Source: Pseudomonadota bacterium (GTDB lineage Bacteria > Pseudomonadota > Alphaproteobacteria > Sneathiellales > Sneathiellaceae). Taken from it: a stretch of DNA of 64,000 nt. A program made the position numbers and the translations under genes. Positions 42,994-50,910 of the stretch are shown here, one piece after another. The notes under the pieces are model-generated. The model was not told the DNA's origin and did no database searches. It was given only the letters and a program-made list of their open reading frames with translations. The stretch is taken from assembly GCA_024743055.1 (NCBI GenBank), contig JANSXH010000003.1, positions 228,384 to 292,383 of the forward strand. The letters are read 5' to 3'. Every line of letters starts with the position of its first letter. Within the stretch, counting starts at the first letter, position 1.

Positions 42994-43007
42994 GTAACGT
43001 ACGTAAC
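42994..43007. promoter_or_regulatory. Candidate MarR operator between hmgA and the regulator gene
   Basis: GTAACGTACGTAAC is a 14-bp near-perfect palindrome with an ACGTACGT core; only the third base pair from each end is mismatched. It lies in the 86-base gap between the divergent hmgA and marR-type genes, where an autoregulated MarR repressor would be expected to bind. Binding itself is inferred. Confidence 0.5.
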
Positions 43008-43043
43008 AGTTGAGAATGTAACTATCAAGAAAGAATATCACAA

Positions 43044-43499
43044 ATGTCACTTATTTTGGAACAGTTTCTGCCCTATCGCTTCAACCGAATGGCAGAAATC
43101 CTGAGCAAAAATGCCAGCCAGGCCTATCGAACGGAGTATGGCCTGACTAGACCGGAGTGGCGGGCGTTTGCATTGCTGGGCCAATACGGGACGATGACAG
43201 CCACAGAGATTTCCTATTATTCGACGATGCATAAAACCAAAGTGAGCCGGGCAGTTTATGCATTGGAGAAACGGCGATGGCTGATCCGCGGTCAGGATGA
43301 GAAAGACCGTCGGATAGAAAAGATCACCCTGACCCTGCCGGGTCGCAAAGCCTATGACCGCTTAGTTCCCTTGATGCTAAAAGCGGAAGAAGACATTCTT
43401 TCCCGACTTGGCAAATCTAATGCCGATGCTCTCCGTCAAGGACTGGATGCTCTCGAGGAACTTTTTGTTGAACCGCTGGAAGATAAAAGAAGCGGCTGA
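43044..43499 (+). CDS. MarR-family transcriptional regulator, probably of the homogentisate operon
   Basis: 151 residues with the winged helix-turn-helix of MarR: LTRPEWRAFALLGQYG, then MTATEISYYSTMHKTKVSRAV (recognition helix region about 50-72) and the DEKDRRIEKITLT wing with its conserved DxRxx arginines. Dimerising helices flank it. MarR proteins of divergent catabolic operons normally repress both promoters until a pathway intermediate binds; homogentisate or a precursor is the likely ligand here. It is convergent with the PhyH gene, 5 bases apart. Confidence 0.88.
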   Translation: MSLILEQFLPYRFNRMAEILSKNASQAYRTEYGLTRPEWRAFALLGQYGTMTATEISYYSTMHKTKVSRAVYALEKRRWLIRGQDEKDRRIEKITLTLPGRKAYDRLVPLMLKAEEDILSRLGKSNADALRQGLDALEELFVEPLEDKRSG

Positions 43500-43504
43500 A
43501 AGTC

Positions 43505-44317
43505 CTATTGCTGCATAACCACGGGAAACAGATCGCTATCCAAAGGGGCGCCCGGCGCAATCAATGGATCCCGCAGCATCTTTTGCAGATTTGGGCGCGG
43601 ATTATAGGTGACGTCATCACCCGTCCAGCGTTGGATATAAGCCCGGCGCCGGACATTGGCGAGGCGGTTTGGCTGGGCGCCGTGCAAAGTGAGCCCATGA
43701 TGAATGGTACAATCTCCCGGCTCCAATTCAAATGAAACAATGTCATAAGCATCGCGATCCGCTTCGACATCCGGTACTTCCGGGAGATCCTCTTCATAGG
43801 TCTGGTTCGGATCGAAGCTGATGGCCAAGTATTTCTGCCCCCAGCGATGAGACCCGCGCAAATATTCCACTGCGCCGCTGTCAAAAGTGACAGGGTCAAG
43901 GGCAAGCCAAAGGGTCGAGACCTGATTTCCGGCTACGGGCCAATAGGTATAATCCTGATGCCATGCCGTTGGTGTTGAGGTATCGGGTTCTTTAACAAGA
44001 ATCTGGTCAAACAGTAGATTGACCTTTTTTGCCTGCATCAGGGTCGCAGCGATAGCCGGGGCAGGGGAGTCAAAAACAGCATCCCTAAAGCCATCGATAT
44101 GATGACAAACAAAAGTATCACCAAAGAAGAAGCCCGTCGCATCCTCTGCATCAATGCTCTTGACCATACCTGAAGGATTGGCGATGTCCTGATCGATCAG
44201 ATCCCGCAGATGGTCGACCCAATATTTGTCAAAAAACCCGCGCAAGCAAACGACGCCATCTTCCTCAAATGTCTTGATTTCTGCCTCTGTGATATCCCGG
44301 TGCAGCTTGTTATTCAT
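43505..44317 (-). CDS. Phytanoyl-CoA dioxygenase (PhyH) family oxygenase
   Basis: 270 residues. Fe(II)/2-oxoglutarate oxygenase triad: AWHQDYTYW (HxD about 119-121) and the distal His in LTLHGAQPN, then an Arg for 2-oxoglutarate in the VRRRAYIQRW strand. PhyH enzymes hydroxylate acyl-CoAs or small natural products. It is encoded alone, convergent with the MarR gene and divergent from the PH-domain gene. Substrate unknown. Confidence 0.88.
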   Translation of the reverse strand: MNNKLHRDITEAEIKTFEEDGVVCLRGFFDKYWVDHLRDLIDQDIANPSGMVKSIDAEDATGFFFGDTFVCHHIDGFRDAVFDSPAPAIAATLMQAKKVNLLFDQILVKEPDTSTPTAWHQDYTYWPVAGNQVSTLWLALDPVTFDSGAVEYLRGSHRWGQKYLAISFDPNQTYEEDLPEVPDVEADRDAYDIVSFELEPGDCTIHHGLTLHGAQPNRLANVRRRAYIQRWTGDDVTYNPRPNLQKMLRDPLIAPGAPLDSDLFPVVMQQ

Positions 44318-44389
44318 TGATTATTGCCTCAATATTGTTTCCGGTAAGCTGTTTGCCCTATATTAGCATATTGATCAGGAAATCCGAAA

Positions 44390-45028
44390 TTGGACGCCAC
44401 TATTCCTCCACATCCTGCCGAAGCTTATTTCCGCAACACTTATTTGTGGCCGGACGAAAAAATCTTGTGGAGTGGGAGTCCCGGTCGCGTGAGATCCATG
44501 AGATTTAACTGGTGGTTCTCCATCATCGGCTGTTTTTTGTGCGTGTTTCTTTTCAGAATCTGGCTTGCGACACCTGAGATTTCGGATGTGCGGTTGCCGG
44601 AAGCCCTGTTCGTCCTGTTTTCAGTCTGGCTGGCCGCGACCCCATTGCGATACTTATGGAAGGCGTCGCGTACTGCTTACTTTGTCACAGATAAGCGAGC
44701 GGTCATTCTGGAGAAAGGGTTTCGGGTCCGTGAAACGGTTTTCCATCCCGCAGATATTACAGACTATCAAGTAACAAGAAGGGCCGGGGATCGCGGTAAC
44801 ATCCGCCTTCGGATCAGTAAAAGGCGGAACAAAACAGCGTATGAAGAAGACCGGGAAAAGTGGATAGGGCGTCCCAGAGGAAATTTGGTCTGGGTCGGCT
44901 CACCCACCTTCGTGTCTTATCTTGACGGCTTCTGGGATGTTGAGCATATCTCAATCGCCGATGCTGCATTAAAAAAGCTGGTCGGTAAAAACTTTGATAC
45001 CTGTGCCCCCTCCCACCGGCAAATTTAA
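44390..45028 (+). CDS. Membrane protein with bacterial PH-like (bPH) domain
   Basis: 212 residues. A TTG start at 44390 is favoured: AGGA lies 9 bases upstream and the next ATG would cut into the first membrane helix region. Two hydrophobic helices (about 39-60 and 68-90) are followed by a bPH-type domain (AYFVTDKRAVIL through the following beta strands) and a short tail. It is a cytoplasmic-membrane protein of unknown role. Its last four bases overlap the stop of the convergent GST gene. Confidence 0.75.
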   Translation: MDATIPPHPAEAYFRNTYLWPDEKILWSGSPGRVRSMRFNWWFSIIGCFLCVFLFRIWLATPEISDVRLPEALFVLFSVWLAATPLRYLWKASRTAYFVTDKRAVILEKGFRVRETVFHPADITDYQVTRRAGDRGNIRLRISKRRNKTAYEEDREKWIGRPRGNLVWVGSPTFVSYLDGFWDVEHISIADAALKKLVGKNFDTCAPSHRQI

Positions 45029-45633
45029 GCCCGCGCTGTTGGACGGCTTGCGACACGACCCCACCAATCGTTGAGATGGGTATGGGATTCCGGCACCCGA
45101 ACCCCTACGGCTTTCCCCATCAGAATGGCGCATTGCCCGGTGATGTCTGCAATCGTGTAATCATCTGTCACCAAGAATTCCCGGCCTTCCAAGGCGTCGT
45201 TGAACCAGTCAAGGGATTTGGTGGCATGGGCTTTACGGTCTTCGGCATAATCCGGGATTTGCTGGACCGTGCCTTTCCACATGGGATGGGTATGGGTAAA
45301 TATATCGATTAACGGGCGAAGCAATTCCAGCTCCAGACGCCGGCTCCACATTTCAACTCTGGCCCGCTCGATAGCCGTCCGGCCCAACAAAGGAGGCTCT
45401 GGATATTCCTCTTCCAGATAGCGACAGATGGCGTGGCTTTCCGAAATACAGGTGCCGTCATCCAGCTCCAGCATCGGCATGCGGCCCAGGCGGTTTTTTT
45501 CCAGATAGCTCTCTGTCTTATTGTAACCGGTGGCAAGATCGATTTCCTGCTTGGGAATTTCTATTCCTTTTTCTGCAATGAATATGCGAACTCGGCGGGC
45601 GTTGGGGGAGGCGGGGAGGTCGTAGAGTTTCAT
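45025..45633 (-). CDS. Glutathione S-transferase family protein
   Basis: 202 residues. The N-terminal domain opens with LYDLPASPNARRVRIFIAE, holding the Ser/Asn region that binds glutathione thiolate in beta/zeta-like bacterial GSTs; RLGRMPMLELDDG has the cis-Pro and SESHAICRYLEEE the gamma-glutamyl site. The C-terminal domain has YTIADITGQCAI. Cytoplasmic detoxification or isomerase enzyme of unknown substrate. Encoded alone; its stop overlaps the PH-domain gene by four bases. Confidence 0.88.
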   Translation of the reverse strand: MKLYDLPASPNARRVRIFIAEKGIEIPKQEIDLATGYNKTESYLEKNRLGRMPMLELDDGTCISESHAICRYLEEEYPEPPLLGRTAIERARVEMWSRRLELELLRPLIDIFTHTHPMWKGTVQQIPDYAEDRKAHATKSLDWFNDALEGREFLVTDDYTIADITGQCAILMGKAVGVRVPESHTHLNDWWGRVASRPTARA

Positions 45634-45670
45634 GAGTTAGTCCCATTTATTTGACCGGAACCCCGTTTTG

Positions 45671-46276
45671 TCAGGCGTGGCTCCAGTTTTCTGGTTCATC
45701 TGAATTTTTTGGCGACAGACCCAGAATATCACCTTCTGAGTTGATGCCAAGCCCTAGGACTGTTCGATTGGCATATCCGAAATAGGCGATCACTTGATTA
45801 ATCTCCAATATTTCCCCATCTTCCAGACCGGAATTTCGAAGCTCTTCAATCATATTGGAATCAATCTGAGACGGACGCGTCGTCAGCAGGTTGGCATAAA
45901 GCATCATGGCAAGATCTGAGCCTTCAAAGATCCGTTCCGGCTGACCAGCTTCCAGTGCCCCACGGATGCATTCTGATTTTTCGTCATCCTTCAAAAGGCG
46001 TTTCAACCCCTGAAAATGATGCTCCACACAGTAGTCACAAGCGTTTAGCAAACTGACATAGATTCCAATCGCCTCCAATTTCCATTTAGGAACATTGTTG
46101 GCCGAGTTATGCAGGACATGCTTATACAGGCCCATATGGCCTTCCATGGTATGGGGCCGCAACGAATGGGCCAGCATGATGTTGTCCACATTGTCATCGG
46201 GGCCTTTAACCCTGTCATAAAGCTTCTTGAGCTTGCCTGTGGCCTCGTTATAGGAGATGGTTTTGATCCAGGTCAT
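45671..46276 (-). CDS. AhpD/carboxymuconolactone-decarboxylase-like peroxidase-related protein
   Basis: 201 residues, all-helical. A CxxC pair with downstream His (NACDYCVEHHFQG, about 87-99) is the redox site of AhpD-fold enzymes; a second helical repeat completes the fold. These proteins reduce peroxides or act as small thiol oxidoreductases. Start at ATG 46276, after GGGGTGA; the frame opens earlier, to 46372. It is divergent from the nitrile hydratase operon. Partner reductase unknown. Confidence 0.85.
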   Translation of the reverse strand: MTWIKTISYNEATGKLKKLYDRVKGPDDNVDNIMLAHSLRPHTMEGHMGLYKHVLHNSANNVPKWKLEAIGIYVSLLNACDYCVEHHFQGLKRLLKDDEKSECIRGALEAGQPERIFEGSDLAMMLYANLLTTRPSQIDSNMIEELRNSGLEDGEILEINQVIAYFGYANRTVLGLGINSEGDILGLSPKNSDEPENWSHA

Positions 46277-46495
46277 CTGCGTCACCCCGTAATTCTTAAT
46301 CGAAATCAAACTGTCTAAAAACATAAAAAAGATGTCGATATAAAGGCTCGGCCTCTCCTGGCCTGCCCTCAACCGGCATCTTTGTCATCGTAAAACTAAT
46401 TTTGCTTTTGTGCTCCAGTTATTCCGGCCTATATTCGCAGAGGGCGTCTTAACGAATTATGAACAAATGCGCTTTGAGCGCCAAGAGGACATAAA

Positions 46496-47116
46496 ATGGC
46501 TCATGATCACAAGCATGGCGACCCCTTGCCGGAGACGGTTTTGAGGGTCAAAAGCCTAGAATCCCTGCTGGTTGAGAAGGGTTTGGTCGAAACCGAAGCC
46601 CTGGATGCCCTAATCGACCGATATGAAAACAAAGTTGGTCCAAAAAACGGCGCTAAAGTTGTTGCCCGGGCTTGGAATGACCCTGATTACAAGCGCAGGC
46701 TGCTTGCTGACAGCACGGCAGCCATTGCTGAGTTTGGCTTCACCGGCGCTCAGGGCGAGGAGATGGTAGCGGTCGAAAATACAGATAATGTGCATAATGT
46801 GGTCGTTTGCACCCTTTGTTCCTGTTATCCTTGGCCGGTGCTTGGTCTTCCCCCGGTCTGGTACAAGTCGCCTCCTTACCGGTCCCGAGTGGTGCGTGAG
46901 CCAAGAGAGGTTCTAAAAGAATTTGGGACGGAATTGCCGAATTCAACGGAAGTTCGGGTCTGGGATAGCACTGCCGAAACCCGGTATTTGGTCATTCCGA
47001 AGCGTCCGGAGGGAACGGATGGCCTCTCGGAAGAAGAACTTGCCGAGTTGGTAAGCCGCGACAGCATGATCGGGGTAACCGAAGCCTTGTCTCCAAATTC
47101 AGCTGAAGGAGACTGA
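46496..47116 (+). CDS. nthA: Nitrile hydratase alpha subunit, cobalt type
   Basis: 206 residues. The metal claw is VCTLCSC (C105, T106, C108, S109, C110); Thr before the second Cys is the mark of the cobalt enzymes, whereas iron enzymes have Ser. The first Cys coordinates the metal and the second and third are oxidised after translation to sulfinate and sulfenate. With the beta subunit it hydrates nitriles to amides in the cytoplasm. ATG 46496 follows AAGAGGA. First gene of an operon with the beta subunit and an activator; no amidase is adjacent. Confidence 0.95.
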   Translation: MAHDHKHGDPLPETVLRVKSLESLLVEKGLVETEALDALIDRYENKVGPKNGAKVVARAWNDPDYKRRLLADSTAAIAEFGFTGAQGEEMVAVENTDNVHNVVVCTLCSCYPWPVLGLPPVWYKSPPYRSRVVREPREVLKEFGTELPNSTEVRVWDSTAETRYLVIPKRPEGTDGLSEEELAELVSRDSMIGVTEALSPNSAEGD

Positions 47117-47117
47117 C

Positions 47118-47777
47118 ATGGACAGTGTACATGATATGGGCGGGATGCATGGAATGGGTCCGGTCGAAGCCGAAGAGGATGAGCCGATATTTCATGGCGA
47201 TTGGGAAAAACGCATGTTCGCCATGAATAACGCCATCAGCGCCTTAGGCGTTCGAAATATTGATGAATCCCGTCATGCCCGTGAGCGGATGAACCCAGGA
47301 GAGTATCTGAGCAGCAGCTACTATGAAATCTGGTTGAGCGGGCTGGTCCGGACTTTGACGGAAAAGGGGCTGATCTCGGAAGAGGAATTGGCTGGCGCCG
47401 TGGCGCCACGTCCTGTAACAACTCCGAAACCAGCGCTCAGTGCTGACAATGTGGATCATGTGATGAGTAAGGGTGGGACCTATCTCGTCAAAAGCGATCT
47501 GGTTCCAGCATTTGACGTAGGCCAGGCCGTGAAGACCAAAAACATTCACCCCGCCGGGCATACGCGATTACCGAGATATGCGAGAGGACATGAAGGGGTT
47601 ATCCATGCCTCTTATGGCGTGCATGTTTTTCCAGATGCGAATGCCCACGGTCCTGATCGTCCGCAGCCCCTGTATAACGTCAAATTCTCCTCTAGAGAGC
47701 TTTGGGGGAAAGATGGAACGGAGAGTGATTTCATTTACATTGATCTTTGGGAAGATTATCTGGAGGAGGTCAAATGA
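47118..47777 (+). CDS. nthB: Nitrile hydratase beta subunit
   Basis: 219 residues. Beta-subunit landmarks: an opening MDSVHDMGGMHGMGPV, then DWEKRMFAMNNA, SYYEIWLSGL and the C-terminal domain with IHPAGHTRLPRYARGHEG (conserved Arg residues that hydrogen-bond the oxidised claw) and VKFSSRELWG. It forms the alpha-beta heterodimer and covers the active site. Starts one base after the alpha stop; its own stop overlaps the activator ATG. Confidence 0.95.
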   Translation: MDSVHDMGGMHGMGPVEAEEDEPIFHGDWEKRMFAMNNAISALGVRNIDESRHARERMNPGEYLSSSYYEIWLSGLVRTLTEKGLISEEELAGAVAPRPVTTPKPALSADNVDHVMSKGGTYLVKSDLVPAFDVGQAVKTKNIHPAGHTRLPRYARGHEGVIHASYGVHVFPDANAHGPDRPQPLYNVKFSSRELWGKDGTESDFIYIDLWEDYLEEVK

Positions 47778-48139
47778 CGCCAGACATGCTTGCTCTCGAT
47801 CCAACTTTGGAATCAATTGATATCCCAAGGGATGAAGAGGGGCCCGTATTTGAAGAACCCTGGCAGGCTCAAGCTTTTGCGCTGACGGTTAAACTTAATG
47901 AAGCGGGTCAGTTTACCTGGTCTGAATGGGCTGAGATATTCGGCGCTGAGATTGCCACCGCGACGTCAAAAGGCGAAGGCTGTGGTAACAATGCTTACTA
48001 TCTCTGTTGGCTGGCAGCACTTGAAAAAATTGTCAGTCATAAAAACCTTCTGACAGTGGAACAGTTGGCGGGTCGCAAAGAAGAATGGCGCTATGCAAGT
48101 GAGCATACGGAGCATGGTCAGCCGATTGAGCTAAAATAG
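47774..48139 (+). CDS. Nitrile hydratase accessory (activator) protein
   Basis: 121 residues. It resembles the N-terminal part of the beta subunit (WQAQAFALTVKLNEAGQFTW followed by an EIFGAEI helix), as in the P14K/NhlE-type activators that deliver cobalt and help oxidise the claw cysteines. Start ATG 47774 overlaps the beta stop (ATGA) with GGAGGAGGT upstream; a longer open frame at 47747 lies inside the beta gene. Confidence 0.85.
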   Translation: MTPDMLALDPTLESIDIPRDEEGPVFEEPWQAQAFALTVKLNEAGQFTWSEWAEIFGAEIATATSKGEGCGNNAYYLCWLAALEKIVSHKNLLTVEQLAGRKEEWRYASEHTEHGQPIELK

Positions 48140-48203
48140 ATTGCATTTGGTCTTTTTGGCCTCTATGTCTCCTGCACCTATTGCAACAAGGATTGGAACA
48201 GCC

Positions 48204-48467
48204 GTGTCAGAGACAGATCACCCTGCCGCTCCCGACAGTGAAACCCGGGAGAAACTCGAGAAAGCCGCGAAGATTATTACCGGCCATCTCGACAAGGCTT
48301 TGCAAGACTGTATAGAAGCCGGGCTTGAGCGGGAACATTTCACGGCAGGTGTTATCGCCACTATGATGCAGGCCGTTGAAACCAGCCTTGGCGGCAATTC
48401 GGTCTCCGCGTTGCAGGAGATGGCGGAAATGGCCGCGGAACATGAAGATGACAAGCCGCTTCAGTAG
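48204..48467 (+). CDS. Small hypothetical protein at the end of the nitrile hydratase operon
   Basis: 87 residues from GTG 48204, which has AAGGA 11 bases upstream; ATG 48165 and TTG 48141 are longer alternatives in the same frame without clear ribosome sites. The protein is acidic, alpha-helical by eye (EKLEKAAKIITGHLDKAL, GVIATMMQAVET), with no signal peptide. Not recognised. It follows the activator gene by 64 bases on the same strand and is followed by a hairpin, so it is probably the operon's last gene. A link to nitrile hydratase is positional only. Confidence 0.6.
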   Translation: MSETDHPAAPDSETREKLEKAAKIITGHLDKALQDCIEAGLEREHFTAGVIATMMQAVETSLGGNSVSALQEMAEMAAEHEDDKPLQ

Positions 48468-48472
48468 AAGCG
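48457..48472. terminator. Short hairpin between convergent genes
   Basis: CGCTTC (48457-48462) and GAAGCG (48467-48472) form a 6-bp stem with an AGTA loop; a mismatch then AAG/CTT can extend it. It spans the stop of the small hypothetical gene and lies 17 bases before the stop of the convergent dehydrogenase gene. No long T-run, so confidence is low. Confidence 0.35.
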
Positions 48473-48488
48473 ACTTGTGAGTGTTTCT

Positions 48489-50000
48489 TCAGTCTGGCGT
48501 ATGGATCGGAAGCTCCAAAAGTGCCCGCCGCCTGAGCCATTGACTGGGGCGATAGCGGTCCTCACCGGTGATCGCCTGCAAGTTTTCCAATATCTGTAAA
48601 GTATTGCGGGAGCCCATATTTTCGGCAAGTTCCACGGATCCAAGCGGGTAGTTCAGACCTAGCTTCATCCCCTTGTCGATATCTTCCGGTGTCGCCACAC
48701 CGATCTGTGCCATTTCACAGCCGAGATTGGCAATCATCGCCCGGATGCGCTGAGCGACAAAGCCAGGACAATCCTTGATGCGAGTGACACCACCTGAAAC
48801 TTTAGCCATCAGAGCCATGACAGACTGGACACTCCCATCATCTGCACCTGGGGCCGCCATGACTGTGGCGTGGCTGTAGACGCCCGTATGGGTGTCAATG
48901 GAAACAAGCCTTTTGGAATCAAGCCCAAGCCTGTTTGAAAGTGCTGTACAATCCTCACCGATCGGGTCTGCAACAATGGGAGATGACCCATCATCGGTTT
49001 CCAATACGGCCACACCTGTCTCACGGAGCAGAGCTGATAAACTCTCTGAAGGCTCAGCCAATACCACTTTGGTTGCAGGCTCAGCAGAAATAGAGGAGCC
49101 GGTCTCAGGACGAATGATTGTTCCGTCTTCCGCATAATCGTAGAATCCGGCTTTGGTTTTCCGTCCCAGACGACCTGCTTCCATCATGCTTTCGTGCAAG
49201 GGATAGGTGGACAGTCTTTTATCTTGAAAATAGCCGTTATAGATGATCTGGCTGACAGGATAATTAACGTCAATGCCTGTTAAGTCCATCAGTTCAAACG
49301 GGCCCATACGAAACCCGCAAGCATCCCGCATGATGGCGTCCACTTCAAACGGGCTGGCCACACCTTCCGAAACGATCCGCAATGCTTCTGTTGTATAAGC
49401 GCGTCCTCCCAGATTAACGAGGAAGCCAGGGGCATCCTTGACGATAACGGGAACACGCCCCATACGCTTGCCGATGATTTCTAGAGCTTGGGTAACCTTT
49501 GCTGAGGTGTCTGTCCCGTTGATTACCTCTACCAGTTTCATCAATGGCACCGGATTGAAGAAATGCAGGCCAGCTATACGGCCGCGATGGGTGCAGGCAG
49601 ATGCAATGGATGAGATACGAATGCTAGACGTATTTGAGGCAATAATGGCGTCTGGGCGGACTATTTTTTCAAGGCTTTGGAATACCTGCCTTTTAATATC
49701 AATATTTTCTACGATGGCCTCAACCACCAGGTCACAGTCCTTCAGGTCCTCAAGCGAGGAGGCCGTGCCGAGTTTTGATTTTGCGGCTTCGCCTTCATCC
49801 GGCTGCATACGGTTTTTCTCAACCGTACGGTCTACCATCGAATGGATAAAATCAACGGCCGCCGCCGCAGCGCCTTCTGCCGCATCAAAAATAACCACGG
49901 ACATGCCGCCTGTTGCCGAGACTTGAGCAATCCCGCGCCCCATGGCGCCTGCGCCGACGACGCCAACTTTCAGGTCCTGTTTTCCGGGGTCTAATGCCAT
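48489..50000 (-). CDS. 3-hydroxyacyl-CoA dehydrogenase (PaaH-like, double C-terminal domain)
   Basis: 503 residues. Rossmann NAD motif GAGAMG at residues 16-21, the NTSSIRIS segment, catalytic His in GLHFFNPVPLMKLVE with the expected downstream Glu/Asn, and KDAPGFLVN. Two copies of the dimerisation/C-terminal domain are present (FRMGPFELMDLTG about 230, and GLNYPLGSVELAE near 450), the PaaH/3-hydroxybutyryl-CoA dehydrogenase arrangement of about 500 residues. It oxidises (S)-3-hydroxyacyl-CoA with NAD. No other phenylacetate-pathway genes are adjacent, so a general beta-oxidation role is equally possible. Confidence 0.9.
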   Translation of the reverse strand: MALDPGKQDLKVGVVGAGAMGRGIAQVSATGGMSVVIFDAAEGAAAAAVDFIHSMVDRTVEKNRMQPDEGEAAKSKLGTASSLEDLKDCDLVVEAIVENIDIKRQVFQSLEKIVRPDAIIASNTSSIRISSIASACTHRGRIAGLHFFNPVPLMKLVEVINGTDTSAKVTQALEIIGKRMGRVPVIVKDAPGFLVNLGGRAYTTEALRIVSEGVASPFEVDAIMRDACGFRMGPFELMDLTGIDVNYPVSQIIYNGYFQDKRLSTYPLHESMMEAGRLGRKTKAGFYDYAEDGTIIRPETGSSISAEPATKVVLAEPSESLSALLRETGVAVLETDDGSSPIVADPIGEDCTALSNRLGLDSKRLVSIDTHTGVYSHATVMAAPGADDGSVQSVMALMAKVSGGVTRIKDCPGFVAQRIRAMIANLGCEMAQIGVATPEDIDKGMKLGLNYPLGSVELAENMGSRNTLQILENLQAITGEDRYRPSQWLRRRALLELPIHTPD

Positions 50001-50161
50001 GACTTTATCCTATTTGTTGTTTTTGTTGTGAATTTTTGCCCTGTTATACCGTGCGAGGGGTATTTGTGAAGCCTAACCTTGATGAAGAGATGAAAAATTA
50101 CTACATATTGACAAGACGGTGCCTGAACAGGGCCGTTATCTGGAATTGAGAATGTCCGGAA

Positions 50162-50192
50162 AAATACTCGCTCATTCGAGGAGAAAAAAGAT
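50162..50192 (+). promoter_or_regulatory. ROSE-like RNA thermometer candidate ahead of hsp20
   Basis: The 5' leader has TCGCT (50168-50172), matching the UYGCU motif of ROSE elements, just before AGGAG (50179-50183), the ribosome site of the hsp20 ATG at 50193. TCGCT can pair imperfectly with AGGAG over a short loop, and CTCG/CGAG also pairs around it. ROSE thermometers typically control hsp20 genes in this class. Upstream helices were not established. Confidence 0.35.
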
Positions 50193-50648
50193 ATGCCGCG
50201 CGTGACCACCTTCAATAGCCCGTTAATGCTGGGTTTCGATCATTTTGAGCAGATGCTAGAGCAGCTCTCGAAATCGAGTGGAGAAGGCTATCCGCCCTAC
50301 AATATCGAGCAGATTGAGCCGGGTAAGTTGAGAATAATCCTCGCAGTTGCAGGATTTCTTGAGGATGATCTACAAATAACACTAGAACAAAATCAGCTTA
50401 TCGTTCAAGGTAAGCAGCAAGAAGATACGGATCGCGTTTTTCTGCACCGTGGAATTGCCTCTCGGCAGTTTCAGAAGAAATTTGTTCTTGCGGAAGGTGT
50501 AGAAGTGACGGGAGCGGAAATGGATAACGGGCTTCTGAACATTGACATTGATCTGCCCTTACCGAATGTAGACAGACGGCAGATTGAGATTAAGAAGAAG
50601 ACCCACAAAAAAGATATGAAAACAATTGATTCAAAAGATGTGAATTGA
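50193..50648 (+). CDS. Small heat-shock protein, Hsp20/alpha-crystallin family
   Basis: 151 residues: short N-terminal arm, alpha-crystallin domain about 36-125 (YNIEQIEPGKLRIILAVAGF ... HRGIASRQFQKKFVLAEGVE ... ADMDNGLLNI-type element MDNGLLNIDIDLP), and a charged tail. ATP-independent holdase that forms cytoplasmic oligomers and binds unfolding proteins. It is followed after 37 bases by a DUF1150 gene, the usual alphaproteobacterial pairing. A ROSE-like leader suggests heat control of translation. Confidence 0.93.
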   Translation: MPRVTTFNSPLMLGFDHFEQMLEQLSKSSGEGYPPYNIEQIEPGKLRIILAVAGFLEDDLQITLEQNQLIVQGKQQEDTDRVFLHRGIASRQFQKKFVLAEGVEVTGAEMDNGLLNIDIDLPLPNVDRRQIEIKKKTHKKDMKTIDSKDVN

Positions 50649-50685
50649 TCAGTGCAAAGTATCGAGTGTCAGCAGGAGTATTAAT

Positions 50686-50904
50686 ATGCAATATCAGGAA
50701 GCCACATTACGCCAGTTAAGCCCGGCTGCCTTTGGCATGCTTGGGTCGATGGATATGGCCTATATTCGTGCCATCAAAACGGAAGACGAGATTTCCTATG
50801 GGATTTTTGCTGGAAACGGCGAAAAGCTTGGAGAAGAAAAATCAGCTGACCTGGCACTTGTTGTCGCCCGGCAGAACGATTTCGAGGCCTTTCTCATCAA
50901 CTAA
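50686..50904 (+). CDS. DUF1150 family protein
   Basis: 72 residues. Matches the small DUF1150 family (AFGMLGSMDMAYIRAI, then a short hydrophobic/charged core and DLALVVARQNDFEAF near the end), which is almost always next to hsp20 in alphaproteobacteria and has no known function. ATG 50686 follows GGAG. It lies 37 bases after the hsp20 stop and is likely co-transcribed; it converges on the M23 peptidase gene. Confidence 0.9.
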   Translation: MQYQEATLRQLSPAAFGMLGSMDMAYIRAIKTEDEISYGIFAGNGEKLGEEKSADLALVVARQNDFEAFLIN

Positions 50905-50910
50905 TCTGCT

